Source: Dyella nitratireducens (lineage in GTDB: Bacteria > Pseudomonadota > Gammaproteobacteria > Xanthomonadales > Rhodanobacteraceae). Taken from it: a stretch of 64,000 bases of DNA. The DNA lies in NCBI RefSeq assembly GCF_014642835.1, contig NZ_BMJA01000004.1, positions 216,535 through 280,534 of the forward strand, read 5' to 3'. Under the pieces are notes generated by a model that worked only from the letters and a program-made list of their open reading frames with translations, was not told where the DNA came from and searched no databases. The position numbers and the translations under genes are program-made. Below are positions 42,242 to 52,303 of this stretch, piece by piece (positions within the stretch are counted from its first letter, which is position 1; each line of letters begins with the position of its first letter).

Positions 42242-42266
42242 TTGGGGCATTTGCTACCAAATAGCG
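42242..42266 (-). repeat. Right terminal inverted repeat
   Basis: Perfect 25-base complement of the left end at 34660-34684, followed directly by the second copy of the target duplication ATCGGAAA. Confidence 0.92.
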
Positions 42267-42274
42267 ATCGGAAA

Positions 42275-42306
42275 CGAAAAAGCCCCGGCATGGCCGGGGC
42301 TTTTTC
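42275..42306. terminator. Bidirectional intrinsic terminator
   Basis: AAAAGCCCCGGC/GCCGGGGCTTTT stem with a 4-base loop and A/T tracts on both sides. It terminates the minus-strand efflux operon and, before the transposon inserted, probably the acyl-CoA dehydrogenase on the plus strand. Confidence 0.85.
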
Positions 42307-42325
42307 GTTGACACGTCAGCTACGA

Positions 42326-45300
42326 CTATTGGTGCTCATGCCGAGCCAGCTTATGCGTGGCTTCGTCCATCTTGTCGCCGAGCATGCGGCGCACGCTCAC
42401 GTAGAACACCGGGATCAACAGCAGGCCGAGGAAGGTGGCGAACAGCATGCCACCGATCACGCCGGTACCGATTTCGTGGCGGGAGTTGGCACCCGCGCCG
42501 GTGGATGTCACCAGCGGCAGCACGCCGAGGATGAAGGCCATCGAGGTCATCAGGATCGGGCGCAGTCGCAGGCGGGCTGCGGTGACCACGGCATTGAACA
42601 GCGTCTGGCCTTCGGCCTGCTGTTCCACCGCGAATTCCACGATCAGGATCGCGTTCTTCGCGGCCAGGCCGATGACCGTCACCATGCCGATCTTGAAATA
42701 CATGTCGTTCGGGAAACCGCGCAACATGGACGCGACCACCATGCCCAGCAGGCCCAGCGGCACCACCAGCAGCACGGCCACCGGAATCGACCAGCTTTCA
42801 TACAGGGCCGACAAGCACAGGAACACGATGAAGATCGACAGGATCATCAGCAGCGTGGCCGAGTTGCCGGCCAGCAGTTCCTGATACGACTGACCGGTCC
42901 AGTCCGCACCGAAGCCATGGGGCAGGTCGTTGCTCACGATGTCCTGCAAGGTCGACATGGCCTGGCCGGTGGAGTAGCCCTTATTGGCATCGCCCACGAT
43001 TTCGATGGCTGGATAGCCGTTGTAACGCGTGAGGGAGGGCGCGGCCATGCTCCAGGTGGAATGCACCACGCTGGACAGCGGGATCATGTTGTACGGACCG
43101 TACGGCGAGTTTGTACTGGTCGACGTGCTTGATGATGTGCTCGAGGTGGTGCTGGTGCTCAGCGAGCTGGGCGTGTAGATGTGGCTGAGTGCATCCGTAT
43201 CCATGCGATACGGCGCATCGGCCTGCACCATCACACGCTTCACGCGGTCTTCGTAGATGAAGTTGTTGATGTAGACCGGCGCGAGCATCAGCTGGATGGC
43301 GGTGTACACGTCACTGACCGACAAGCCCAGTGCCCCAGACTGCACGCGGTCCACGGTGAGGTTGTACTGCGGTGCATCCGGCAGGATGTTCGGGCGAGTG
43401 CCGAACAGGGTGGGGCTCTTGGACGCCTTGCCCAGCAGCATGCCCATCGCCTGGCCCAACTCGGCGCGCGACTGGCCGCTGCGTGCCTGCAGGTACATGT
43501 CCAGGCCGCCGAACTGGCTGAGGCCGCGAATGGTTGGCAGGTTCACCACGAAGATCACCGCGTCGCGAATACCACCGTGCAACACGCCGTTGGCCTTCAG
43601 GATGAAATCGTCCGCGGTGATCGAGCGCTCGCTCCAGTCCTTGAGCTTGATGAACACCATGCCGGCATTTTCACTGCGGCCCACGAAGCTGAAGCCGCTG
43701 ATCTGGTACATGCCCACGTAGTCATCTTTCAGCGGGCTGTGATCGAGCGTGTCCTTGATCTCCTTCATCACCTGTTCGGAGCGTTCGAGCGAGGCACCGG
43801 GCGGCAGGCTGACGATGGCCAGCGCAAAGCCCTGGTCTTCGTTGGGCACAAAGCCGGTGGGCAGCTTGGTGTAGAGAAAGCCGGCCAGCATGGCGATCAG
43901 CACGAACACGATCATCCAGCGCGGAGCGTGTCGCACTGCACTGCCGATGTGACCCTGATAGGTATGCGTGACCCGGTCGAAGATGTTGTTGAACGCGCGA
44001 TAGATGAAGTTTTTCTTATGCTCGTGCGTGGGCTTGAGAATGGTTGCGCACAACGCCGGCGTGAACGACAGCGCGAGGAAGGCGGAGAAGCCCATCGACA
44101 CGGCAATGGTCAACGCGAACTGCTTGTAGATCACGCCCGTGGCGCCAGGCTGCAGGGCAGACGGCACGAACACCGCCGCCAGCACCACCGTGATGGCCAC
44201 CACCGCGCCGGTGATCTGGCTCATCGCCTTGCGTGTCGCTTCCTTCGGCGGCAGGTTTTCCTCAGTCATGATGCGTTCGACGTTCTCGATCACCACGATC
44301 GCGTCGTCCACCACGATACCGATGGCCAGCACCATACCGAACAGGGTCAGCTGGTTGATGGTGAAGCCCATCGGAGACAGGCCGATGAAGGTACCGAGCA
44401 GCGCAACTGGAATCACCAGGGTGGGAATGACCGTGGCGCGGAAGTTCTGCAGGAAGATCAGCATCACGAAGAAGACGAGGATGATTGCCTCGATCAGCGT
44501 GTGCACCACTTCGTTGATCGACACGCGCACGAACGGCGTACTGTCGTACGGCGCGAACCAGGTGACGCCTTGCGGGAAGTCCTTGGCCAGTTCGTCCATC
44601 TTCGAACGCACAGCTTCGGCCACCTGCAGCGCATTTGCACCCGGCAGCAACTGCACGCCGAAACCACCCACCGGCTGGCCGCTCCAGGTGGAGACGAAGC
44701 CATAGGTCTGCGGACCGAACTGGATGCGCGCGATGTCCTTCATGCGCACCACGGTGCCATCGGGATTGGCACGCAGGATGATGTTGCCGAACTGCTCGGG
44801 CGTGTTGAACAGGCCCTCGGCCGATACGGTGGCGGTGAAGCTCTGTCCATCGGGCGCGGGATCGGAACCCAGCGAGCCGGCCGCAAACTGCACGTTCTGG
44901 GCAGAAATCGCGTTTTCCACCTGGGTGGCGGATAGGCCGTAACCCTGCATCTTGTCCGGGTTCAACCACACGCGCATGCCATACTCGGAGCCCACCTGGA
45001 AGGTGCTGCCCACGCCGGGAATACGGCCGATCTGGTTGATCACGTTCGAGCCGACGATGTCACTGAGGCGGTTGGAGTCGATCTCCGGATTGTTGGAGAT
45101 CAGGCCCACGAACATCAGGAAGTCCGGGTTGGCCTTGGCTACCACCACGCCCTGTTGTGTTACCGCGGCTGGCAACTGCGGCTGGGCCAGCGATACCTTG
45201 TTCTGCACCTGCACCTGGGCGATGTCAGGGTCGGTACCGGTGGCGAAGCTCAGCGTGATCGTGGACGTGCCGTTCGAGTTCGAGGCCGAACTGAAGTACA

Positions 45301-45526
45301 GCAAATTGTCGACGCCGGTGAGCTGCTGCTCGATCACCTTGGTGACCGTGTCTTCCATGGTCTGGGCGCTGGCGCCCGGGAAGGTAGCTGTCACCGTGAC
45401 CTGTGGCGGCGCGATGTTGGGGTAAGACTCCACACCCATGCCCAGCACCGAGATGATGCCTACCAGGGTGATCAGAATGGCGACCACCCACGCGAAAATG
45501 GGGCGGTCGATAAAGAAACTCGGCAT
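42326..45526 (-). CDS. RND multidrug efflux permease, AcrB/MexB type
   Basis: Proton-driven inner-membrane pump of 1,066 residues. N-terminus SFFIDRPIFAWVVAILITL, TM4 region GIVVDDAIVVIENVER with the proton-relay acidic pair, and C-terminal GLAAKNAILIVEFA are typical of HAE-1 pumps. A Ser/Thr-only stretch (about residues 785-805) is inserted in the docking subdomain, where AcrB has a short loop. The adaptor gene lies 11 bases upstream. No outer-membrane channel follows, so it would borrow one encoded elsewhere. Confidence 0.93.
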   Translation of the reverse strand: MPSFFIDRPIFAWVVAILITLVGIISVLGMGVESYPNIAPPQVTVTATFPGASAQTMEDTVTKVIEQQLTGVDNLLYFSSASNSNGTSTITLSFATGTDPDIAQVQVQNKVSLAQPQLPAAVTQQGVVVAKANPDFLMFVGLISNNPEIDSNRLSDIVGSNVINQIGRIPGVGSTFQVGSEYGMRVWLNPDKMQGYGLSATQVENAISAQNVQFAAGSLGSDPAPDGQSFTATVSAEGLFNTPEQFGNIILRANPDGTVVRMKDIARIQFGPQTYGFVSTWSGQPVGGFGVQLLPGANALQVAEAVRSKMDELAKDFPQGVTWFAPYDSTPFVRVSINEVVHTLIEAIILVFFVMLIFLQNFRATVIPTLVIPVALLGTFIGLSPMGFTINQLTLFGMVLAIGIVVDDAIVVIENVERIMTEENLPPKEATRKAMSQITGAVVAITVVLAAVFVPSALQPGATGVIYKQFALTIAVSMGFSAFLALSFTPALCATILKPTHEHKKNFIYRAFNNIFDRVTHTYQGHIGSAVRHAPRWMIVFVLIAMLAGFLYTKLPTGFVPNEDQGFALAIVSLPPGASLERSEQVMKEIKDTLDHSPLKDDYVGMYQISGFSFVGRSENAGMVFIKLKDWSERSITADDFILKANGVLHGGIRDAVIFVVNLPTIRGLSQFGGLDMYLQARSGQSRAELGQAMGMLLGKASKSPTLFGTRPNILPDAPQYNLTVDRVQSGALGLSVSDVYTAIQLMLAPVYINNFIYEDRVKRVMVQADAPYRMDTDALSHIYTPSSLSTSTTSSTSSSTSTSTNSPYGPYNMIPLSSVVHSTWSMAAPSLTRYNGYPAIEIVGDANKGYSTGQAMSTLQDIVSNDLPHGFGADWTGQSYQELLAGNSATLLMILSIFIVFLCLSALYESWSIPVAVLLVVPLGLLGMVVASMLRGFPNDMYFKIGMVTVIGLAAKNAILIVEFAVEQQAEGQTLFNAVVTAARLRLRPILMTSMAFILGVLPLVTSTGAGANSRHEIGTGVIGGMLFATFLGLLLIPVFYVSVRRMLGDKMDEATHKLARHEHQ

Positions 45527-45537
45527 CAGTGTTCTCC

Positions 45538-46731
45538 TTACTGATGACCGGCGGCGGCAGGATCTTGGCCGGCCGGCGCCTGGTCAGGCTTCCATGGGGT
45601 CGCCTTGGCGGGTGCACCCGGCTTGACGCCCTGGACGCCCGAGACGATCACCTGATCCCCGGCGGCAAGACCGTTGGTGACCAGCCAGTCGTGGCCGAGC
45701 ATGGTGTCGGCCGACACGCGCTTCTGTGCCACGTTGCCATCCTGGCCGACTACCAGGGCATAAGCGCCGGCGGGGTCGCGCTGGATACCGGCCTGCGGAA
45801 TCAGGAACACTTTGTTGAGTTCACCCATGTTGGCGGTGAGCGTCACATACATGCCCGGCAAGATGCGGCGGTCAGGATTGGGCACCACGGCGCGCAAGTT
45901 GATCGCGCCGGTCGTCGGATTGACCGAGGTGTCAGAGAAATCCAGCGTGCCTTGCTTGTCGTACTTGACGCCGCTGGGCAGGGTGATCTCCACCGTGGTC
46001 TTGTCCTGATCGGCCAGTTGCACGTTGCCCTTGGACTGGGCGTGACGCAGTGTCTCGAGGTCGGCCGCACTCATGGTGAAGTTGACGTACAGCGGATCGA
46101 GCTGGTCCACCGTGGTCAGCAGGGTCGCATTGGCGCCTGCATCCGACGTGCTGTTGCCGACGATGGCGCCTTCGGTCACCTGCTGCTCGCCGGCGCGACC
46201 GTCGATCGGGGCGGTAACGTTGGTGTAGCCGAGGTTGATGCGTGCCGTCTGCACGTTTGCCTCAGCCTGCTTCACCGCAGCCTGCGCGGAACGTTCGTTG
46301 GCTTCGTCAGTGTCCAACTGCTGGCGTGAGATATAGCCTTGCGGCACCAGCTGGCGATCGCGATTGGCGATCACGTGCGCATTGGTGTAGCTGGCTTGCG
46401 ACGATGCCAGTGCTGCCTCGGCGTTGGCGAGGGCGGCCTTGTAGGGCACCGGATCGATCTGGAATAGCGGCTGGCCCTGCTTGACGTCCGTGCCTTCGGT
46501 GTAGACGCGCTTGAGCAGCACCCCCGATACACGGGCACGCACGTCGGCGCTGCGGTAGGCGGACAGGCGTCCCACCAGGTCCTTGGTCAGCGGCACGTTC
46601 TGCGGCTGGGCTTCGAACACCCCCACCGTCGGTGTCGGCATCTTGGGCGGACCTTGTTCCTTGCTGCTACAGGCGGCAAGTGCCAGCAAACTCAGGCACA
46701 GCACCGGTGTGCGCATTGGCGTCGACTTCAT
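45538..46731 (-). CDS. RND efflux adaptor (AcrA/MexA-type lipoprotein)
   Basis: Periplasmic membrane-fusion protein of 397 residues. The lipobox LLALAAC at about residue 21 indicates inner-membrane lipid anchoring. Lipoyl/barrel-sandwich halves (VRARVSGVLLKRVYTEGTDV, GYTNVTAPIDGRAG) flank an alpha-hairpin, followed by beta-barrel and membrane-proximal domains (LPGMYVTLTANMGE). The C-terminal tail is Pro/Ala-rich. GGAG lies 6-9 bases before the ATG. No TetR repressor gene is adjacent, unlike many acrAB loci. Confidence 0.92.
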   Translation of the reverse strand: MKSTPMRTPVLCLSLLALAACSSKEQGPPKMPTPTVGVFEAQPQNVPLTKDLVGRLSAYRSADVRARVSGVLLKRVYTEGTDVKQGQPLFQIDPVPYKAALANAEAALASSQASYTNAHVIANRDRQLVPQGYISRQQLDTDEANERSAQAAVKQAEANVQTARINLGYTNVTAPIDGRAGEQQVTEGAIVGNSTSDAGANATLLTTVDQLDPLYVNFTMSAADLETLRHAQSKGNVQLADQDKTTVEITLPSGVKYDKQGTLDFSDTSVNPTTGAINLRAVVPNPDRRILPGMYVTLTANMGELNKVFLIPQAGIQRDPAGAYALVVGQDGNVAQKRVSADTMLGHDWLVTNGLAAGDQVIVSGVQGVKPGAPAKATPWKPDQAPAGQDPAAAGHQ

Positions 46732-47257
46732 GAGAGCTCCATGACTAGCGTAATCGGGGTATGGGGTGGGCTCGGCAGGACATGCCGGACGCCCGGCTGT
46801 ACTTGCCGGAAGTTCTTACGTTTATCGGATCAAGGCCAGTTTGTCCTGTGTCGTTGGTCCCTGCTAGCAGGAACGTAAGCAAGACTATACCGGCCAGTTT
46901 ACAATTTCTGCGGTGCGGGAATCCAGCCTTTCAGGCAAATGACGAACGGCACAGGCGGGTAGGCCTTACTTGTGAACAAAGGCGCCGGGCCAGGCTCGCA
47001 CCCATGCGATGGCCGCCTTCCCGCACAGGGCGGCGTCCATGTTGCACGTTGGCAACTAGCAACGATGGATTGTTCTTTCCTTCCCTATCTCCGTGCTCTC
47101 GTCGGAATGACGGCCATGCATGGGTTCGTGCTGCACACATTGCACGGTTATTCGCACATGACACACGTTGCTGCGCTGCCGATGGATTCAATGCGGAGCG
47201 AAGCGTATCCTTTTAAAGCTTTCAAACCCCATCATCTCCACTTCTTAAGTAGAAGCC
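46732..47257. other. Divergent intergenic region, efflux operon / glutamate dehydrogenase
   Basis: 526 bases without a convincing gene. It holds a perfect 12-bp palindrome CCTGCTAGCAGG at 46860-46871, about 130 bases upstream of the adaptor gene, which could be a repressor site. A single half family B arm (GGAATGACGGCCATGCATGG) lies near 47104. Confidence 0.5.
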
Positions 47258-50200
47258 ATGAATGCGATCCGTGCGGCCAACGACATCCCCCTCGTGTCTG
47301 TCGTGCTCGAAGAGTTGAAGAAAAGCGGTTATCCGACCAAGCGCCTTGATGAGGCGCAATTTTTTATCAGCGCCTTTTTCTCGCGCATCGCCAGCACCGA
47401 CATCGACCTGCACACGCCTGCCGCGTGGGCGCGGGTGGTTGCTGGCCTGCTCGATTTCCTGCAGCAGCGCACGCCGCAGCGTGCTGCAGTACGCGTGACC
47501 GGCGCCGCGCATACGGCGCGCAGCGCGGTGGAAATTGTCACCGAAGATATGCCGTTCCTGGTGGACACGGTAAGCATGATTCTCGCCGAGTACTCCGCCA
47601 TTCACCTTGTACTGCATCCGGTGGTGAAGATGAGCCGTGATGCGAACGGCCAGCTGCAACAGCTGGGTGACGAGCAGGGCGTGCCCGAATCGGTGATGCA
47701 TTTTGAAGTGGACAGCATCCTGGAGGAATCCATCCAGGCAAGGCTGAAGACGCGCATTGAAGACGCACTGGAAGACGTGCGTGCCGCCGTGCGCGATTGG
47801 AACACGATGCGCGAAAAAGCGCGCGCCATCGCGTCTGACCTGCCGAACCGCAAGTTGCAGCTGGATGCTGCCTCGATCAACGAAGCCAGCGAATTCCTGC
47901 GTTGGCTGGCGGACGACAACTTCACCTTCCTGGGCTATCGCGAATACGAAGTGGCCAAGGCCGACGGCGATGAGGTGCTGCGTCCCCTCGAGGAATCCGG
48001 CTTGGGCATCCTGCATAAGAGCGAGCGCTCGGTTGCGCCGCGCTCGCTGCGCTCGCTGGCCGCGCACGATCTGCCGCAATCTGGTTCGTACGACGCGATC
48101 ATTCTTACCAAGACCAATGCGCGCTCGCACGTGCACCGTGCCGGCAACATGGATTACGTCGGTGTGCTCAAATTCGACGCCAACGGTACGCCGGTTTCCG
48201 AGCAGCGTTTCCTAGGCCTGTTTACCTCCAGCGCTTACATGATGCGTCCGCAGGAAGTGCCGCTGGTGCGCCAGCGCGTGGAGGCGGTGCTGGCGCGCTC
48301 CGGTCTCAAACGCGATGCGTATTCTGGCAAGGCGCTGCGCCACATCCTGGAAACGTTGCCGCCGGAAGAACTGTTCCAGAGCACCGAAGACGAACTGTTC
48401 GCCACCGCCATGGGCATCCTGGAGCTGCAACAGCGTGCCCGCACGCGTCTGTTCGTGCGCCGCGACCGCTATGGCCGCTTCTTCACCTGCCTGGTGTTCG
48501 TGCCGCGCGAGCGCTTCAACACCACGGTGCGTGAGCGCACCGAAGCCATGCTGCGCGAGGTGTTCCACGGCGAGAGCCTGGATTCCAACGTGCTGATGGG
48601 TGAATCCGCCCTCGCGCGTTTGCACGTCACCGTGCGTCCGCATCTGGGTGACTATCCCAAGTTCAACGTGCAAGAGCTTGAAACGCGCCTGCAGCACATC
48701 GTGCGTAACTGGTACGACGGCCTGCGCGACAGCTTGATCGGCAGGGCCGGCGAAGCGCAGGGCGTGGCGCTATTCAACCGTTTCGGCAAGTTGCTGCCGG
48801 CTGGCTACATCGAAGATGTGGCGCCGGAACAGGCCGCGCTGGACGTGATCGCGCTGACCACGTTGAAGAGCGACGATTCGATCCACCTCCACCTTTATGA
48901 AGACGCGCGCGACCAAAGCCTGCGCTTCAAGGTGATCCACGTTGGTGCGCCGATCTCGCTGTCCGATGCGCTGCCGATGCTGGAGAACATGGGCGTGCGC
49001 ATGCTCGCCGAGCATGTCTACACGCTGGAAAGCGAAGGCCGCACGCTCACCATCCACGATTTCGAGCTGAAGGCGAAGCAGTTGCTGAAGTTCGACCTGG
49101 CTCATCTGCGTGAACGTTTCGAGCGCAGTTTCGAAGCACTGTGGCGCGGTGATGCCGAGAGCGACGGCTTCAACAACCTCGTGCTGCTGGCGCAAGCCGA
49201 TTGGCGCCAGGTGGCCACGTTGCGCGGCTACTGCAAGTACCTGCAGCAGGTGGGTATCGCGTTCTCGCAGAACTACATGGAGGAAACGCTCATCCGCTAT
49301 CCGGCCATCGCCGGCTTGCTGATCGAGCTGTTCAACGCCAAGTTCGATCCGCGCCGTGAGTTGCTTTCCGCCGCCGAGCTGGAGCAGGCGAAGAACGATC
49401 TGCGCCGCGAAATGCAGGCACTCATTTCGGTCGACACGCAAAAGGCCAAGCCGGAACTGATCGACGAAATCGTTGGCGCGCTGGCGGAAAAGCGCGACCA
49501 GCAGGTGCACATGCTTTGGCAGGCGCTGAAATCCCTGCTCGACGACGTCGCCAGCCTGGATGACGAGCGCATCGTGCTGAGTTTCATGAACACGATCCGC
49601 GCCACGCTGCGTACCAGCTTCTTCCAGCTGTGGGATGGCGCGCCTCGTCATTACATCAGCTTCAAGTTCGACTCCAGGCAGGTGCCGGATGCACCCAAAC
49701 CGGTGCCGTATCGCGAGATCTTCGTGTACGCGCCGCGCGTGGAAGGCATCCACCTGCGCTTCGGGCCGGTCGCACGCGGTGGCTTGCGCTGGTCGGATCG
49801 CCGCGAAGACTTCCGCACCGAAGTGCTGGGCCTGGTGAAGGCGCAGATGGTGAAGAACACCGTGATCGTGCCGGTGGGTTCGAAGGGCGGTTTCTTCGTG
49901 AAGCATCCGCCAGTGGGGGGCGATCGCGATGCGCAGCTGGCCGAAGGCATTGCCTGCTATCGCCTGTTCATCAACGGCCTGCTCGACATTACCGACAACC
50001 TGGTGGAAGGCAAGGTGGTACCACCGCACGATGTGATACGTCACGACAACGACGATCCGTACCTGGTGGTGGCTGCCGACAAGGGCACGGCGACGTTCTC
50101 CGATATCGCCAATGCCATCTCGATCGAACACGGCTTCTGGCTGGGCGATGCATTTGCTTCCGGTGGCTCCAACGGCTACGACCACAAGGGCATGGGCATC

Positions 50201-52177
50201 ACCGCCAAGGGTGCATGGGAATCGGTGAAGCGTCACTTCCGTGCGCTGGGCCGCGACAGCCAGAGCGAGGATTTCACCTGCGTGGGCATCGGCGACATGT
50301 CCGGCGACGTGTTCGGCAATGGCATGCTGCTGTCCCGCCATATTCGCTTGCTGGCGGCGTTCGACCATCGCCACATCTTTCTCGATCCCAATCCCGATAC
50401 GGCCAAGTCCTTCGTCGAGCGCGAGCGCATGTTCAAGCTGCCGCGTTCGAGCTGGGATGACTACGACAAGTCGCTGATTTCCACCGGTGGCGGCATCTGG
50501 CCGCGCAGCGTGAAGTCGATTCCGATCTCGCCGGAAGTGCGTGCGGTGCTGGGTATCAAGGCCAACGTCGAGCATCTTTCGCCGAACGAACTGATGAGCG
50601 CGATCCTCAAGGCGCCCGTGGATCTGCTGTGGAACGGCGGCATCGGCACCTATGTGAAAGCCAGCAGCGAAACCCATGGTGACGTCGGCGACCGTGCCAA
50701 CAACGCACTGCGTATCAACGGCGCAGAACTGCGTTGCAAGACGGTGGGCGAGGGCGGCAACCTCGGGTTCACCCAGAAGGGCCGCATCGAAGCTGCACAG
50801 CATGGCGTGCTGCTCAACACCGACTTCATCGACAACTCTGCCGGCGTGGATACCTCCGACCACGAGGTGAACATCAAGATCCTGCTTGGCGATGCGGTGC
50901 AACGCAGCGAGATGACGCTCGACGATCGCAACCGCCTGCTGGCCTCGATGACCGACGAGGTCGGCCAGTTGGTCCTGTGGGACAACTACCGCCAGAACCA
51001 GGCCATCACTTTGATGGAGCGTCAGTCGGTGAAGCGCATCGGTTCGATGGCGCACTTCATCCGCACGCTGGAAGGCGAGGGTCTGCTCGATCGCCAGGTG
51101 GAAAACCTGCCGAGCGAAACGGAGCTGTCCGATCGCAAGGCGCGTGGCCAGGGCCTTACCCGTCCGGAGCTGTCGGTGTTGTTGTCGTACGACAAGATCC
51201 GTCTGTACCAGCAACTGCTGGAATCGGATGTGCCGGAAGATCCGTACTTGTCGAAAGAACTGGTGCGGTACTTCCCGAAACCGCTGCACGACAAATATGC
51301 CGCGCACATGCAGCGCCATCGCCTGAAGCGCGAAATCATCGCCACCGCAGTGACCAACTCCACCCTCAACCGCATGGGCGCCACCTTCATGATGCGCATG
51401 CAGGAAGACACGGGGCAGGGTCCGGCGGCCGTCGCCAAGGCATATACGGCTGCACGCGAAATCCTCGGCGCACGCGACCTGTGGGCCGAGATTGAAGCAC
51501 AGGACAGCAAGGTCGCCGAGAACACGCAGGTCGATGCGATCATGCAGGTCTGGGGGCAACTGCGTCATCTCACGCGCTGGTTGCTCAACCGACCGGGCGG
51601 TACGCTGGAAATCGCCGCGAACGTGGAGCGCTATCAGGCAGCGGTGGCCCAGCTCAGCGATACCTTGCCCGAGACGCTGACCCCGGCCGGCAAAGCTGAC
51701 TTCTCCACCAGCCAGGAAAAATGGGAAGGCCTGGGATTGCCCAGCGATCTCGCCCTGCGCCTGGCCAAGCTGCCGGAGTTGCGCGCCATGCTCGACATGG
51801 TGGAAGTGGCGCAGCAGACCGGCCAGCCCATCGCCAAGGTCGCCAACGTGTTCTACGAGTTGGGCCAGGCGCTGGATCTGGAATGGCTGCGTGGTCAGAT
51901 CGAAGCCTTGCCGGTGGATGGCCACTGGCATGCGCAGGCACGTGGCTCGCTGCTGGATGAGCTCAACCATCAGCATCGCGCGCTCGTCACCCAGGTGCTT
52001 GCACTCAATGGCGGCAATGGCAGCGTGTCGCCGGTGCAGGCATGGTTGGAGCGTGACGATCCTGCGCTGAAGTACACCCGCAGCATGCTGGCGGAGATCC
52101 TCACGCAGAATGCGGATTATCCGATCGCGTCGGTGGCGGTGCGTCGTCTGGCGCAGTTGGCGCAGGTGCCGGTGTAA
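47258..52177 (+). CDS. gdh: NAD-specific glutamate dehydrogenase, large (180-kDa) type
   Basis: Oxidative deamination of glutamate to 2-oxoglutarate with NAD. At 1,639 residues it is the full length of the giant class (about 1,600). A long N-terminal regulatory region with ACT-like modules (about 1-700) precedes the catalytic core: RFGPVARGGLRWSDRREDFR, VKNTVIVPVGSKGGFFVK with the substrate lysines, and ASGGSNGYDHKGMGITAKGA; GIGDMSGDVFGNGML opens the NAD-binding part. A C-terminal helical region follows. The start at 47258 has weak upstream AGAAG. It is monocistronic. Long minus-strand ORFs across it are codon-bias shadows. Confidence 0.95.
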   Translation: MNAIRAANDIPLVSVVLEELKKSGYPTKRLDEAQFFISAFFSRIASTDIDLHTPAAWARVVAGLLDFLQQRTPQRAAVRVTGAAHTARSAVEIVTEDMPFLVDTVSMILAEYSAIHLVLHPVVKMSRDANGQLQQLGDEQGVPESVMHFEVDSILEESIQARLKTRIEDALEDVRAAVRDWNTMREKARAIASDLPNRKLQLDAASINEASEFLRWLADDNFTFLGYREYEVAKADGDEVLRPLEESGLGILHKSERSVAPRSLRSLAAHDLPQSGSYDAIILTKTNARSHVHRAGNMDYVGVLKFDANGTPVSEQRFLGLFTSSAYMMRPQEVPLVRQRVEAVLARSGLKRDAYSGKALRHILETLPPEELFQSTEDELFATAMGILELQQRARTRLFVRRDRYGRFFTCLVFVPRERFNTTVRERTEAMLREVFHGESLDSNVLMGESALARLHVTVRPHLGDYPKFNVQELETRLQHIVRNWYDGLRDSLIGRAGEAQGVALFNRFGKLLPAGYIEDVAPEQAALDVIALTTLKSDDSIHLHLYEDARDQSLRFKVIHVGAPISLSDALPMLENMGVRMLAEHVYTLESEGRTLTIHDFELKAKQLLKFDLAHLRERFERSFEALWRGDAESDGFNNLVLLAQADWRQVATLRGYCKYLQQVGIAFSQNYMEETLIRYPAIAGLLIELFNAKFDPRRELLSAAELEQAKNDLRREMQALISVDTQKAKPELIDEIVGALAEKRDQQVHMLWQALKSLLDDVASLDDERIVLSFMNTIRATLRTSFFQLWDGAPRHYISFKFDSRQVPDAPKPVPYREIFVYAPRVEGIHLRFGPVARGGLRWSDRREDFRTEVLGLVKAQMVKNTVIVPVGSKGGFFVKHPPVGGDRDAQLAEGIACYRLFINGLLDITDNLVEGKVVPPHDVIRHDNDDPYLVVAADKGTATFSDIANAISIEHGFWLGDAFASGGSNGYDHKGMGITAKGAWESVKRHFRALGRDSQSEDFTCVGIGDMSGDVFGNGMLLSRHIRLLAAFDHRHIFLDPNPDTAKSFVERERMFKLPRSSWDDYDKSLISTGGGIWPRSVKSIPISPEVRAVLGIKANVEHLSPNELMSAILKAPVDLLWNGGIGTYVKASSETHGDVGDRANNALRINGAELRCKTVGEGGNLGFTQKGRIEAAQHGVLLNTDFIDNSAGVDTSDHEVNIKILLGDAVQRSEMTLDDRNRLLASMTDEVGQLVLWDNYRQNQAITLMERQSVKRIGSMAHFIRTLEGEGLLDRQVENLPSETELSDRKARGQGLTRPELSVLLSYDKIRLYQQLLESDVPEDPYLSKELVRYFPKPLHDKYAAHMQRHRLKREIIATAVTNSTLNRMGATFMMRMQEDTGQGPAAVAKAYTAAREILGARDLWAEIEAQDSKVAENTQVDAIMQVWGQLRHLTRWLLNRPGGTLEIAANVERYQAAVAQLSDTLPETLTPAGKADFSTSQEKWEGLGLPSDLALRLAKLPELRAMLDMVEVAQQTGQPIAKVANVFYELGQALDLEWLRGQIEALPVDGHWHAQARGSLLDELNHQHRALVTQVLALNGGNGSVSPVQAWLERDDPALKYTRSMLAEILTQNADYPIASVAVRRLAQLAQVPV

Positions 52178-52197
52178 TTTCGCACTTGCCACAGATT

Positions 52198-52227
52198 GCT
52201 CCCTCCCCTGCACGCAGGGGAGGGAGC
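52198..52227. repeat. Family C hairpin after gdh
   Basis: GCTCCCTCCCCTGC/GCAGGGGAGGGAGC is a perfect 14-bp stem with a 2-base centre, 20 bases after the glutamate dehydrogenase stop. It has no T-tract, so it is more likely an mRNA-stabilising hairpin than an intrinsic terminator. Confidence 0.7.
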
Positions 52228-52303
52228 ATGAACTGAGGAATGGTCATGCTTCCCTCTGTGTCGTAAGCTCGATCGCCAAGCACCAACAGATGGATCTCCC
52301 ACC

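Larger units (their letters stand above)
34660..42266. mobile_element. IS1595-family transposon carrying a HerA-NurA-methyltransferase cassette
   Basis: Element of 7,607 bp bounded by 25-bp perfect terminal inverted repeats (34660-34684 and 42242-42266) and flanked by the 8-bp direct repeat ATCGGAAA (34652-34659 and 42267-42274). Eight bases is the target duplication length known for IS1595-type elements. One transposase gene (40604-41629) lies inside. Cargo: HerA ATPase, NurA-type nuclease, D12 adenine methyltransferase, HTH protein, exonuclease fragment and a coiled-coil/winged-helix protein. It inserted between the acyl-CoA dehydrogenase and its probable terminator. Confidence 0.9.

Noticed and set aside
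43181-44935. Long plus-strand ORF antisense to the AcrB-like pump
   Set aside because: Shadow frame with low-complexity HHDDR-rich composition; the minus-strand RND gene explains the region.
48770-52213. A 1,147-codon minus-strand ORF covering glutamate dehydrogenase
   Set aside because: It lies entirely antisense to a well-conserved gene, is rich in His/Arg/Gln as expected of a complementary shadow of GC-biased codons, and matches no family.
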